DNA of 35,105 nt, taken from positions 1 through 35,105 of the forward strand of contig CAZTDD010000072.1 in the NCBI GenBank assembly GCA_964612675.1, given 5' to 3'. Shown here piece by piece: positions 16,404 through 24,545 of the stretch. Position 1 is the stretch's first letter. The number at the start of each line of letters is the position of its first letter. The notes beneath the pieces were generated by a model that saw nothing but the letters and a program-made list of their open reading frames with translations, did no database searches and had not been told where the DNA came from. Origin of the DNA: CAZTDD01 sp964612675 (GTDB lineage Bacteria > Hinthialibacterota > Hinthialibacteria > Hinthialibacterales > JAKPRU01). The translations under genes were made by a program, and so were the position numbers.

Positions 16404-16961
16404 ATGTATCCAATCCCCGGTCATCTGGCCTGCGGTCTGGCGGTTAACGCATCCACAGGACTCAATCTATGGATTGTCCTCCTTGCATCGCTTGTGCCGG
16501 ATGTCGCGGACAAGCTGCTGTGCGATGTCCTGCATTGGACACCTTACGGCCGCACGTTGTTCCATTCGATCCCCACGCTCATGGTGATCTCGCTGACCTG
16601 GGCATTCGTTCTCAGGGACCGGAACGCGGGCTTCGCCTGGGCTGGCGGCCATTTCGCTCATCTGATAGCGGACCTGTCTTTCATCCCGTGGTGGTACCCG
16701 TTAATCGATTACGACTGGCCGGCGAGTCCAAATGTCACCAAGGCGACTCTTGAACTCCGATACCTGCTGGGCGGAGATCCACAAATCACCGATTTGGTGA
16801 AACAGGTTTTTCTACCGGTGCCACTTATGCAAGAAACGCTTCTATTGGCGTTGGCGGGAGGATTTTGGTATTTCAAGCCCAGACAACTTCCATATCGGAT
16901 CGTGCTGTCGACTCTCATCTTGGCTGTTGTGGCCTGGCGTGTACATTTCTTTTGGCTCTGA
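16404..16961 (+). CDS. YdjM-like membrane-bound metal-dependent hydrolase family protein (first of two)
   Basis: A 185-residue protein with about five hydrophobic segments. SLVPDVADK, TLFHSIPTL and GHFAHLIADLSF supply the Asp/His pattern (P-D-x-x-D, T-x-x-H-S, G-x-x-x-H-x-x-x-D) of the YdjM/PF04307 family of predicted membrane-bound hydrolases. The substrate is unknown. It starts 17 bases after the DUF2304 gene and is followed by a second protein with a similar His/Asp layout, so it is likely part of the same operon. Confidence 0.65.
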   Translation: MYPIPGHLACGLAVNASTGLNLWIVLLASLVPDVADKLLCDVLHWTPYGRTLFHSIPTLMVISLTWAFVLRDRNAGFAWAGGHFAHLIADLSFIPWWYPLIDYDWPASPNVTKATLELRYLLGGDPQITDLVKQVFLPVPLMQETLLLALAGGFWYFKPRQLPYRIVLSTLILAVVAWRVHFFWL

Positions 16962-16983
16962 GAAACCGTAGAACATACTACAA

Positions 16984-17445
16984 ATGGACAACCTCAAAAG
17001 TATTGCAGGTCATTATCTGGTTCATCTGATTCCGGTTTGGACGGTTGCGGGCTTGTTCTCCTACATGCGGGAAGATCTTCTCATCCTAATCGCAGCTAGT
17101 ATGTTCGCCATCATCATTGACGTCGACCATTTTGTTGACTACTGGCTCAATCCAAACCGGTCCCATTTCAGCGTGAAAGAAGCCCTCAGCTGCGACTATT
17201 TCGCAACCGCGCCAAAGATCTATCTGCCGTTCCATTCCTATGATCTCCATCTTCTGATCGCAGCCCTGTTGTATTGGTCCGGCTTACCAAACTGGGCGCT
17301 CGCTTGGGGAGTCGGCTTCATTGTCCACATCGTCACGGACGAAATCCTTGGTCATTCACCGGGCACCAATCCGTTCCGGAATTTCTTCGTTTACCGATTT
17401 ATCAACCGTTTTGACGGCCGCTTGTACTACGACGAGACGGCGTGA
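16984..17445 (+). CDS. YdjM-like membrane protein (second of two)
   Basis: A 153-residue protein with hydrophobic segments and the pattern IIDVDHFVDYW, LPFHSYDLHLL and GFIVHIVTDEILGH, that is, Asp/His clusters in the same order as the preceding gene (D-x-D-H, H-S, H-x-x-x-D-E). A member of, or relative of, the YdjM-type membrane hydrolases. It lies 22 bases after its neighbour. Its last 44 bases overlap the 3' end of the convergent glycosyltransferase gene; both frames look real. Confidence 0.65.
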   Translation: MDNLKSIAGHYLVHLIPVWTVAGLFSYMREDLLILIAASMFAIIIDVDHFVDYWLNPNRSHFSVKEALSCDYFATAPKIYLPFHSYDLHLLIAALLYWSGLPNWALAWGVGFIVHIVTDEILGHSPGTNPFRNFFVYRFINRFDGRLYYDETA

Positions 17446-18406
17446 CATCGTGTTTCTTGGAAAACAAGCCGGTCAGGATTCCAATCAGGGCGGTAGTGTT
17501 TCTCAGGATCAACACAAGGGGGAAAACAAGTAATGCGCTTTCTCGCCGGTAGCGAGCCAACTGAAATGTCCACAATCCATTTACAACGAGCGATACGCAC
17601 CACGCGGTGACCGTTAGAAGAGGATACACAGGGATCAGCAACAAGGTCCCATAGGCAATCGCCGTGAATACAACGGAGGCGGCCACCCAGCGATCGCCCG
17701 GATACAGATATCGCTGTTGGACCTGCCGACGGAAACGACCGTACCAGAAATAGCGCTCAAGATATCCCCTGAGCGAGGCTTTGTATGCATGAGTCGCCCG
17801 GGCTTCTCGAACAAAACGCAATCGGTATCCGGCTTCGACAAGCCGTGCGTTGAAATCCGAATCCAGTGTCGCGTTATACAACTCCTCTCGAAACGGGCCG
17901 ACCTTTTCAAACGCCCAGGCGTGATATAACGCATTCGCGGACGTGATGTGAACCGCGTACGGCGGCTGCTCTGCCAATTTCACCTCCACCTCAATCGCGG
18001 CAAGCCGAGCGATCCATGGATCGCCTGGACGCCCTTCCAGATACCCTCCCGCACCCGCTACACCGTCCTCCTCAAGCGCCGCGAGGCAACAGCGGAGCCA
18101 GCACTTATCTAAGGTCACATCGCTCTCAACCAGCGCGATATACTCACCTTTCGCTTGTTCAAGTCCGGCATTCAACGCCGCCGCTTCCCCGCGACGTTCG
18201 CCCTCCAACACCAAGGTGTTTTCGTCTGGATGTCGGTCGACGAACTGATTGACCAGATCCCGCGTCGAATCGGTGGAACCATCGTTGATCACAATGACCC
18301 GACGACACACTCCTTCGGCATCCTGGTCCAAAATCGAATTCAGCGTCGACAGGATCGTCGCCTCCGCGTTGTGTGCAGGAACAAGAAAGGTAACTTCAAC
18401 TGTCAT
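17402..18406 (-). CDS. Family 2 glycosyltransferase with C-terminal membrane segments
   Basis: A 334-residue protein. The GT-A domain has VTFLVPAHNAEATI, VIVINDGSTDSTRD, RGEAAALNAGLEQA, IALVESDVTL (DxD-like position) and an NATLDSDFNARL acceptor-site segment. The C-terminal third carries two or three transmembrane helices (VAASVVFTAIAYGTLLLIPVY, LLTVTAWCVSLVVNGLW, LLVFPLVLILRNTTALIGIL). This is typical of membrane-bound glycan synthases working at the cytoplasmic face. The ATG at 18406 lies 16 bases after the csrA stop with no obvious Shine-Dalgarno, so it may be translationally coupled to csrA. Confidence 0.87.
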   Translation of the reverse strand: MTVEVTFLVPAHNAEATILSTLNSILDQDAEGVCRRVIVINDGSTDSTRDLVNQFVDRHPDENTLVLEGERRGEAAALNAGLEQAKGEYIALVESDVTLDKCWLRCCLAALEEDGVAGAGGYLEGRPGDPWIARLAAIEVEVKLAEQPPYAVHITSANALYHAWAFEKVGPFREELYNATLDSDFNARLVEAGYRLRFVREARATHAYKASLRGYLERYFWYGRFRRQVQQRYLYPGDRWVAASVVFTAIAYGTLLLIPVYPLLTVTAWCVSLVVNGLWTFQLARYRRESALLVFPLVLILRNTTALIGILTGLFSKKHDVTPSRRSTSGRQNG

Positions 18407-18422
18407 GACGTTGTGAAAATCG

Positions 18423-18698
18423 CTAGGAAGACGGTTTTTGAGATTCTGTGGTCTTTTTCGCCGCGGTGGGTGCCTGTTTCAGTACTTGAGCCAAACCAGC
18501 GAGATTTTGCGCTTCCGGGCGGGATGCAGCAACGTTCTCCGCCTGAATCGCTTCATATACCTCTTTCCGATGAATGGAAATGGTCTTGGGAGCGCTGACG
18601 CCCAACTTGACCTGTTCACCCCGGATGTCAATGATCGTCACGACGACATTGTCACCGATGATGATGCTTTCGTCTCGTTTACGACTCAATACCAACAT
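18423..18698 (-). CDS. csrA: Carbon storage / translational regulator CsrA with C-terminal extension
   Basis: A 91-residue protein. MLVLSRKRDESIIIGDNVVVTI and GEQVKLGVSAPKTISIHRKEVYEAI are the complete CsrA core, including the N-terminal LVLSRK strand and the RKEVYEAI RNA-binding helix. A 30-residue tail rich in Ala, Gln and Lys goes beyond the usual ~61-75 residues. CsrA dimers bind GGA motifs in mRNA leaders and repress translation, classically of flagellin. It lies 27 bases after fliW, the gene for its protein antagonist. Confidence 0.95.
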   Translation of the reverse strand: MLVLSRKRDESIIIGDNVVVTIIDIRGEQVKLGVSAPKTISIHRKEVYEAIQAENVAASRPEAQNLAGLAQVLKQAPTAAKKTTESQKPSS

Positions 18699-18725
18699 GG
18701 CTGTCCATCCTTGAACAGGCCGAAT

Positions 18726-19235
18726 TCACTGTGGTTCGCTTACCGCCTCGTCCGGAGCGGCCGCCAATTCAGGCGGAATATCATGCAGCAGAAAGTGTTT
18801 TGTATGATAACGATCGTCTATCAGAACAATCTGCCTCGCGTTATTGTTTTCCGGGTTGATTACCAAAGGTCCCCGAAGATTCGTCGTGATATCCATCGGA
18901 TTGAGGGGAATAACCACAATGGTGAGAATCGTCGCGTCGCTGATGCTATTCAGCCCCAGCGGCTTGATCTCGTCAGGCTTGATCAAAACTTGATATCCTG
19001 GGAAAAAGAGAAAAGGATCGACCACTACAAACGCAAGCTCAGGATCATCGACACATTGCAACCACATAAACGGAGATTGATCCGGGTTGCTGGTTAAGAC
19101 ATACCGGTGAAACTCGGGAAATCCAAGAATCCCTTCTTCCATCGTGACGATGTCGGATTCCTTGACCTCCAGCTCCCCGAAGCGAAGCGTCTCGATTTTC
19201 ACGACCGCTGTATCTGTGTTGGATTCGGACATCAT
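18726..19235 (-). CDS. fliW: Flagellar assembly factor FliW (CsrA antagonist)
   Basis: About 169 residues. TLRFGELEVKESDIVTMEEGILGFPEFHRYVL and SPFMWLQCVDDPELAFVVVDPFLFFPGYQ are the FliW hallmarks, followed by LTIVVIPLNPMDITTNLRGPLVIN. In Bacillus and Campylobacter FliW binds CsrA and is titrated by flagellin, coupling flagellin synthesis to export. The adjacent csrA supports that partner-switch here, and implies the organism has flagellar genes outside the window. The start is uncertain: ATG 19235 or 19232, or a TTG at 19247 with AGGGA upstream. Confidence 0.93.
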   Translation of the reverse strand: MMSESNTDTAVVKIETLRFGELEVKESDIVTMEEGILGFPEFHRYVLTSNPDQSPFMWLQCVDDPELAFVVVDPFLFFPGYQVLIKPDEIKPLGLNSISDATILTIVVIPLNPMDITTNLRGPLVINPENNNARQIVLIDDRYHTKHFLLHDIPPELAAAPDEAVSEPQ

Positions 19236-19492
19236 GCCAGCCAGCAAACCTGTTCCCTACGGTTCTAGAGATAACTGATCCCTGCTCATCCCGTATCGAC
19301 AACAAAATCAAAAACTTGAAAGTCAACAACCGATACAACAAACTCTGTTCCGCACCCTATCCTAACACAGGAACCCATTGGAAGGGGAGCTTTTCGTGGA
19401 CTCCATTTGTTTTTCTCATCTGTCGCTGTAGGGAAACACCTTGCTCCCCGACGGGTATCTCACCGTAAGGGCTGAGTCGCGGCTTTCGCCGC

Positions 19493-20269
19493 TCACCCGC
19501 CCTCTCCAGATACGGTCTTCTCTTCTTCTTCGGTCAGCCTCAGAAAAACCGCTTCAAGTCGATCCTTATGGTCTTTGTCACGAGCCAATTCGCGCAGTTC
19601 GTCCATCGTCCCCAAGGCGATCAAATGACCTCTTTGGACAATTCCAATTCGGTCGCAAAGTTCTTCCGCAACGTCAAGCGTGTGTGTCGATAAGAAAATC
19701 GTCATGCCTTCTCGACTTTTCTGCTTCAAAAGATCTTTTACCAAACGGGCACTGCGCGGATCCAGTCCAACCATTGGCTCGTCCAGAATCAGAACGGCCG
19801 GGTCGTGGACCAAGGCACCCGTCATTACCACCTTCTGCCTCATCCCGTGCGAGTAGGATTCAAGCAGGTGATGTGTAGCATCGGTCAGATTAAACATGGA
19901 GAAATACTGTTCGATCTTTCGCTCAACTTCTTTTGGCGGAATGTCGTAAAGTCCCCCGACAAAGTGAACGAATTCATAACCCGTAAGTTTTTCGTAGACG
20001 TAGGGTTGATCGGGAACATAGCCGGTCATGGCCTTGGCTTTTTCCGGATCGACTGCGATATCATAACCGGGACCGTCCTCATTCCCCCCGATCAGTACCC
20101 GCCCCGTAGTCGGACGCAAAAGCCCGGTCAGCATACGGATCGTCGTGGTTTTCCCCGCACCGTTCGGTCCTAAAAATCCAAAAAATTCACCTCGTTCGAC
20201 GGCGAGGTTCAATTGTTCCACCGCACGTGTCGAGCCGTAATGTTTGCTGAGGTTGACCGTTCGAATCAT
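19493..20269 (-). CDS. ABC transporter ATP-binding protein
   Basis: About 258 residues. Walker A GPNGAGKTTT (34-43), Q-loop VPDQPYVYEKLTG, signature SYSHGMRQKV, Walker B AVLILDEPMVGLDP and switch STHTLDVAEEL are all intact. The sequence is of the ABC-2 export / drug and antibiotic type (CcmA/NatA-like). No cognate permease gene lies next to it in the window, so its partner must be elsewhere. The start at 20269 (MIRTVNLSKHYG) is chosen from domain alignment; upstream in-frame starts at 20296 and 20305 fall beside a palindromic repeat and have poor Shine-Dalgarno spacing. Confidence 0.88.
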   Translation of the reverse strand: MIRTVNLSKHYGSTRAVEQLNLAVERGEFFGFLGPNGAGKTTTIRMLTGLLRPTTGRVLIGGNEDGPGYDIAVDPEKAKAMTGYVPDQPYVYEKLTGYEFVHFVGGLYDIPPKEVERKIEQYFSMFNLTDATHHLLESYSHGMRQKVVMTGALVHDPAVLILDEPMVGLDPRSARLVKDLLKQKSREGMTIFLSTHTLDVAEELCDRIGIVQRGHLIALGTMDELRELARDKDHKDRLEAVFLRLTEEEEKTVSGEGG

Positions 20270-20338
20270 TTTGCTTTTGAGTGTCTCGTGAAGCATGCCT
20301 CCCAAGAGGAGAGGCTGAATCGAAACTTCCCTCGGTTT

Positions 20339-20430
20339 CCCTCCCCAAGACTGGGGAGGGTTCGGGTGGGGTTGATAAGTTCTGTTTTTTCAACCCCCTC
20401 TGTATTTCCCCCCACTCTCGGGGGCGAAGC
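20339..20430. repeat. GC-rich palindromic intergenic repeat
   Basis: CCCTCCCC-AAGACT-GGGGAGGG (20339-20360) forms an 8-bp hairpin. It is followed by GGGTGGGGTTGA...TCAACCCCCTC and a second CCCCCCACTCTCGGGGG hairpin. Related sequence is at 5745-5767 and 8301-8335. It lies between the ABC ATPase and transglutaminase genes; no ORF is credible here. Confidence 0.6.
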
Positions 20431-20515
20431 GCTTTTCCGACACGTTGCCTATTGCGACGCAGCCTCGGAGTTGGGGTGGCACCCGAGTCCAGAACCGGAA
20501 ACACGGTCTGGGATT

Positions 20516-22111
20516 CTATTGTTCTTCCGCAGAGTCCCTTTCAAATGTGTTACCCGAGTCGTCTCGCCAACTGAGAATCCGTAAGTCCATATTCCCGATC
20601 AGCTTCGCGAGTTCGACCTGTTTGTCCAGCGATCCCTCGTTGAGCTTGAGATGAGCCGCGTCCATTCGGGGACGTCCTAACGTGCTGTCTACCGGCAGCC
20701 AAACCGGATCTTCATCGCCGATAAGTACCTCGTTCCACGCGTGATAATAGAACGCTTTCTCTTGATATACCACACCCGCACAAATCTTAGTCGGAATTCC
20801 GAGTGAACGGGATAGGCCGGCGAAGAGAGTCGAATGCTCGTTGCAGTCCCCGCTCATGCTGTTCAACACTTCCAGCGCAGACGGGATGGTGACTCGGATC
20901 TCCTTGTCGATATTCTCATGAAGCCATCCCGAGATACGCAAAACCGCCTGCCATCGGGAGTCGGCATTCCCAACGATGTTCTGCGCCTGTTCCCGGATGC
21001 GCTCATGGTTGCTTTGGACAAGCGGCTCGGATTCCAGGAATTCAGCCATATCCTCCGACCCGGAATAGCGTATCCCCGGCGTATTTTTCTCCGCCAGCAG
21101 AGCCGCATAGTCACGTTTTTGAATGAGAACCTCGAATGTGCCGATCGGGTCTTTTTCCACCAGCGTTTGGGTTATTTCGTCAAGATACAGGTCGGAAGGC
21201 TGGCAGCCGCTCACTTCGACTCGCATCTCAACAACATCCTCCGGATACGGGATTTCTACGTCCGAGGGGATAAGGCTGGCTGAAATCAAGTCCAACGGTG
21301 CGGCTTCCGAATCGAGCCCACCCATCGCCTCTTGCCGGGTCTCCCGCCTGCACACAAACGAAATCCCGCCAAATGATGAGCGTTCCTTGAAAACATCTCC
21401 GGCCTCGTCGACCCACGCATCCTCCGTAAATCCTTTGAACGACAGAGTCAAATGGTAGGCTGCGGTCTCTTCGCCCTCCCAGTCGATGGTCTCCAAACCC
21501 TCGACTCGCACTTCGATTTCACCGATGCTGGTCGTCAACGGGTCATAGACCGCAAGAGACCACTGTTTGCCCACCTCCAGCCCTCGGCGAGCAACCACCA
21601 GATGGATGATATCGGGCGCAAAGAGGGGACCTTTCAGCGGATACTCATGGATATCTTCCGACCCCTCGGATTTTGTGGTCACTCGAAGGGTGTTATCTTC
21701 AATCGTTCCAACACTTTGGATGGTTTGACCGCTGGATTCGAAAGCGAAGCTGAAATCCATCAACTCGAGATCCGCATTCACGGAACCGTGGCTTTTCATT
21801 CTGACATCGAACGGTATCCCCATCGCGTCTACGCGCAGTCTGCTCTCACTGGTGTACAAATACACCCGATCGCCGGCCGCGCTTTGGGTTTGCTCTCCGG
21901 CCTCTTTGAGAAGAAACGAGCTATAACCGATCTTCTGGTTGTTGAGATAGACTCCCAAATAGTCCTCGCGCAGGACAAACTCTTCCGACACCACGTCGAC
22001 CCGAGCGCCCTGCTCCAAGAATGACTGGTCGGCGGAGCGTTTATGCAAACCCCAAACCGCTCCCAGCCATACCAGCACAACAATCCCTGTAACCACTGTT
22101 CGTATCCGCAT
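20516..22111 (-). CDS. Membrane-anchored transglutaminase-like protein
   Basis: A 531-residue protein. The N-terminus (MRIRTVVTGIVVLVWLGAVWGLHK) is a signal anchor. Residues 30-350 are an uncharacterised beta-rich region. Residues about 380-500 are a transglutaminase-like domain with an intact Cys-His-Asp triad: C423 in SGDCNEHS, H457 in YYHAWNEV and D475 in LPVDSTLG. Bacterial members are mostly predicted cysteine proteases or peptide cross-linkers in the periplasm. ATG 22111 follows GAGGA by 7 bases, better than the upstream in-frame start at 22153. It is divergent from the sulfatase-like gene. Confidence 0.86.
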   Translation of the reverse strand: MRIRTVVTGIVVLVWLGAVWGLHKRSADQSFLEQGARVDVVSEEFVLREDYLGVYLNNQKIGYSSFLLKEAGEQTQSAAGDRVYLYTSESRLRVDAMGIPFDVRMKSHGSVNADLELMDFSFAFESSGQTIQSVGTIEDNTLRVTTKSEGSEDIHEYPLKGPLFAPDIIHLVVARRGLEVGKQWSLAVYDPLTTSIGEIEVRVEGLETIDWEGEETAAYHLTLSFKGFTEDAWVDEAGDVFKERSSFGGISFVCRRETRQEAMGGLDSEAAPLDLISASLIPSDVEIPYPEDVVEMRVEVSGCQPSDLYLDEITQTLVEKDPIGTFEVLIQKRDYAALLAEKNTPGIRYSGSEDMAEFLESEPLVQSNHERIREQAQNIVGNADSRWQAVLRISGWLHENIDKEIRVTIPSALEVLNSMSGDCNEHSTLFAGLSRSLGIPTKICAGVVYQEKAFYYHAWNEVLIGDEDPVWLPVDSTLGRPRMDAAHLKLNEGSLDKQVELAKLIGNMDLRILSWRDDSGNTFERDSAEEQ

Positions 22112-22269
22112 CCCTTTGTCCTCTCGGCGACGGGACCTTGCCCGGCACCTCACACGTCGATACCGTACAAAGCGGCCCTCAACGAGATATAGTTATAAGT
22201 AGAATCCAAAATAGCATAGCGCGAAGGGGCCGTCACAGTTCCCCACAGTATACGATTCACAGGATACCG

Positions 22270-24066
22270 ATGTTTCGCACAATTCTCCTTGTCCTTGTTG
22301 CATCATTGATTCTCACTACCGGATGTTCACAGTCTATTGAATGTCCAGGGACAAATGTACTACTTATTTCGATCGACACATGCCGTGCAGACCGTACCTC
22401 GCCTTATGGATTCGAGGATGTCGAGACACTCACGTTGCAGGCTCTGGCCGAGGAAGGAGTCCTTTTCGAGGACGCACATACCCCCGTTCCCCTGACGACG
22501 CCGGCCCATAGTTCGCTGCTAACCGGCTGGCATCCCGCACGTCACGGAGTTCGCGACAACGCCAGTTATACTTTGAACAAAGAGGCTCTGACACTCGCCG
22601 AAATCTTCCAACAAAACGATTACGCCACCGCCGGCTTTGTCGCCACTCTCCTGCTGAGCCGTCAGCGCGGCATGGCCCAGGGCTTCGATACATTCGATGA
22701 TGAATTCCCACCGAAATCGTTCAGCGGTTTCATGCCAACCGTCGAGCGTTCCGGCGAAGAGATCCAGCAATCTGTGATCGACTGGTTGGAAACGAACGAA
22801 AGAAATCCGTTTTTCTTATTCGTACACCTTTACGATCCGCATCTTCCCTACAACCCACCGTCGCCCTGGAAGGAAGCGTATCGCACACATCCCTACGCGG
22901 GAGAGATCGCCTATGCCGATTACAACATCGGAAAAATCCTGGCCTGGATGGTGGAGCACGACATTCTCAAAGACACACTCGTTGTGCTGGTCGCAGACCA
23001 CGGGGAGAGTCTGTGGGAACATCACGAGATGGCTCACGGGATGTTCCTGTACGAATCCGCGATGCACGTTCCATTCATAATCCGGCTACCGGATCGCGTG
23101 CGATCTCGAAACCTCTCTGGGGCTCGAGTTCAGGGGACAGTGACGCTGCTAGATGTAATGCCGACCATCCTTGAGCTGGAAGGAATTGAATGCCCCGAGG
23201 TGGACGGAACCTCACTGGTTCCATGCCTCAAAGGCGAAAAACAGCAATCGGAGTTCCTCTTCGCGGAGACCATGTATCCCCTCTTCTTCAATTGGAGCCC
23301 GCTCTTCGCGGTCCGAGACTACCCGTGGAAGTTCATCCTCGCACCGGAACCGGAACTGTATAACCTGGCCGAGGATCCGGAAGAGATGAACAATCTGTAC
23401 AACGAAGATCACCCCGAAGTAGAACGTCTGCGACCGATTCTGGAAGATGAAATCGCCTATCTGGAGGAGAGTGCACACGTCGCATCCATCAACCCGGAAA
23501 AGATGAATACACTTGTATCGCTCGGGTACGTCGCCGGAGGCACACTGGGCGACGCTACTGTGGAGCAACTGCCCGATCCGAAATCGAAGACCCGGGTGTA
23601 CATACTTATCGATGAGGCAATCTCGAAAATGGCGCGCGGCGATCTTGCGGGCGCGGAAGACCAGTTCCTAAAGGCAGCGGAACTCGACCCTGAGAATCCC
23701 TCGCCCTATTTGAACCTTGGCGACATCTACAGTCGCCGTCAACAATGGGAAGAAGCCCTTTTTTATACGGAGAAAACGCTTCACCTCTCGCCCCACAATC
23801 TGTGGGCGCGCGTCCAGCTGGCGGGGGTGCTGATCGAACTGGACCGGTTGGACGAAGCTCGGGGACGTCTGCTCAAAATCAGAAAGGAGTATCCGCTTTG
23901 TGCCATGGCTCACTTCGGCCTCGGCCGTATCGCGGAGGCGGAAAAGGACTACTCTGAGGCGATTCGCTGGTTCTCCGAAACACTCCATTTGATGCCGACC
24001 ATGCCCGGTCTCCGGGAACGCATCGATAAGAATCGCGAAAAACTGGCCGAATCCGCCAAAACTTGA
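22270..24066 (+). CDS. Sulfatase-like (alkaline-phosphatase superfamily) lipoprotein with TPR domain
   Basis: A 598-residue protein. ATG 22270 follows AGGA and starts a lipoprotein-like signal (hydrophobic core, then TTGC19). Residues 25-430 are a sulfatase-like domain: NVLLISIDTCRADR (metal site), VPLTTPAHSSLLTG, HPARHGVRDN, VHLYDPHLPY and VADHGESLWEHH (metal site). The canonical formylglycine motif CxPxR is replaced by T76-T-P-A-H80, so the enzyme cannot be an FGly sulfatase. A Thr nucleophile, as in phosphoethanolamine or phosphoglycerol transferases and related hydrolases, is more likely. Residues about 470-590 hold three TPR units (GDLAGAEDQFLKAAELDPEN and similar). Confidence 0.83.
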   Translation: MFRTILLVLVASLILTTGCSQSIECPGTNVLLISIDTCRADRTSPYGFEDVETLTLQALAEEGVLFEDAHTPVPLTTPAHSSLLTGWHPARHGVRDNASYTLNKEALTLAEIFQQNDYATAGFVATLLLSRQRGMAQGFDTFDDEFPPKSFSGFMPTVERSGEEIQQSVIDWLETNERNPFFLFVHLYDPHLPYNPPSPWKEAYRTHPYAGEIAYADYNIGKILAWMVEHDILKDTLVVLVADHGESLWEHHEMAHGMFLYESAMHVPFIIRLPDRVRSRNLSGARVQGTVTLLDVMPTILELEGIECPEVDGTSLVPCLKGEKQQSEFLFAETMYPLFFNWSPLFAVRDYPWKFILAPEPELYNLAEDPEEMNNLYNEDHPEVERLRPILEDEIAYLEESAHVASINPEKMNTLVSLGYVAGGTLGDATVEQLPDPKSKTRVYILIDEAISKMARGDLAGAEDQFLKAAELDPENPSPYLNLGDIYSRRQQWEEALFYTEKTLHLSPHNLWARVQLAGVLIELDRLDEARGRLLKIRKEYPLCAMAHFGLGRIAEAEKDYSEAIRWFSETLHLMPTMPGLRERIDKNREKLAESAKT

Positions 24067-24545
24067 GCTATCCGGCATATCCTCTGAGACCGGTCCTAAC
24101 ACGTTGCTAACAGAACGTTAGTATAATGGGCATTTTCGAATACGGTCTATATGCTTCGTGCAGGTTTCAACTCACATGCGATGATTGACCGGCACGAAGA
24201 GTGTGGATTTTTTCGAGACTGAAGTAGAGAATACCGCAACACTCAGGGGTGGCACGGGCTCAATGTCATAAAGTTGAGGACAGGATTAAGTTAAGAAAGA
24301 ACCTGGCGGTTTCTTGGGAGGGCGAGGCTCCCGCCGAGCCGAAGACAAGATAAAATGCGGCTCACCGGGAGGTTCGCCCTCCCCCGTTCCTTCTCCGGAA
24401 CTTGACTTAATGACTTTAAGGACAGGCTTCACCCCCTGTTATCAGAAACAACAAAACCGAATTTAGGTTCGGAGAAGACTCAAAACTCCGCAGCAAATAA
24501 CCATGGTACGCCGGGAGACCGGTGTGAAAGAGAGAAGGAGACATC
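24067..24545. other. Intergenic region with a large palindrome
   Basis: 479 bases without a gene. 24067-24260 has no recognisable feature. 24265-24426 holds the palindromic element. 24427-24545 is the leader of the PiT gene, with a small CCGAA-TTTAGG-TTCGG hairpin near 24456. Confidence 0.5.
24265..24426. repeat. Imperfect palindromic element (possible MITE/REP)
   Basis: The inner arms at 24316-24340 (GGGAGGGCGAGGCTCCCG...) and 24359-24383 are complementary at about 21 of 25 positions. The outer arms ATTAAGTTAA (24285-24294) and TTGACTTAAT (24402-24411) pair at 9 of 10. AGGACAGG occurs as a direct repeat at both edges. The whole could fold as one long hairpin of about 150 bases. No coding content. 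Confidence 0.6.

Noticed and set aside
22270..24066. Annotation as an active arylsulfatase
   Set aside because: The Cys/Ser of the formylglycine motif and its Arg are replaced by Thr and His.
24427..24545. Riboswitch in the PiT transporter leader
   Set aside because: Only a small 5-bp hairpin is visible and no known riboswitch core could be recognised.
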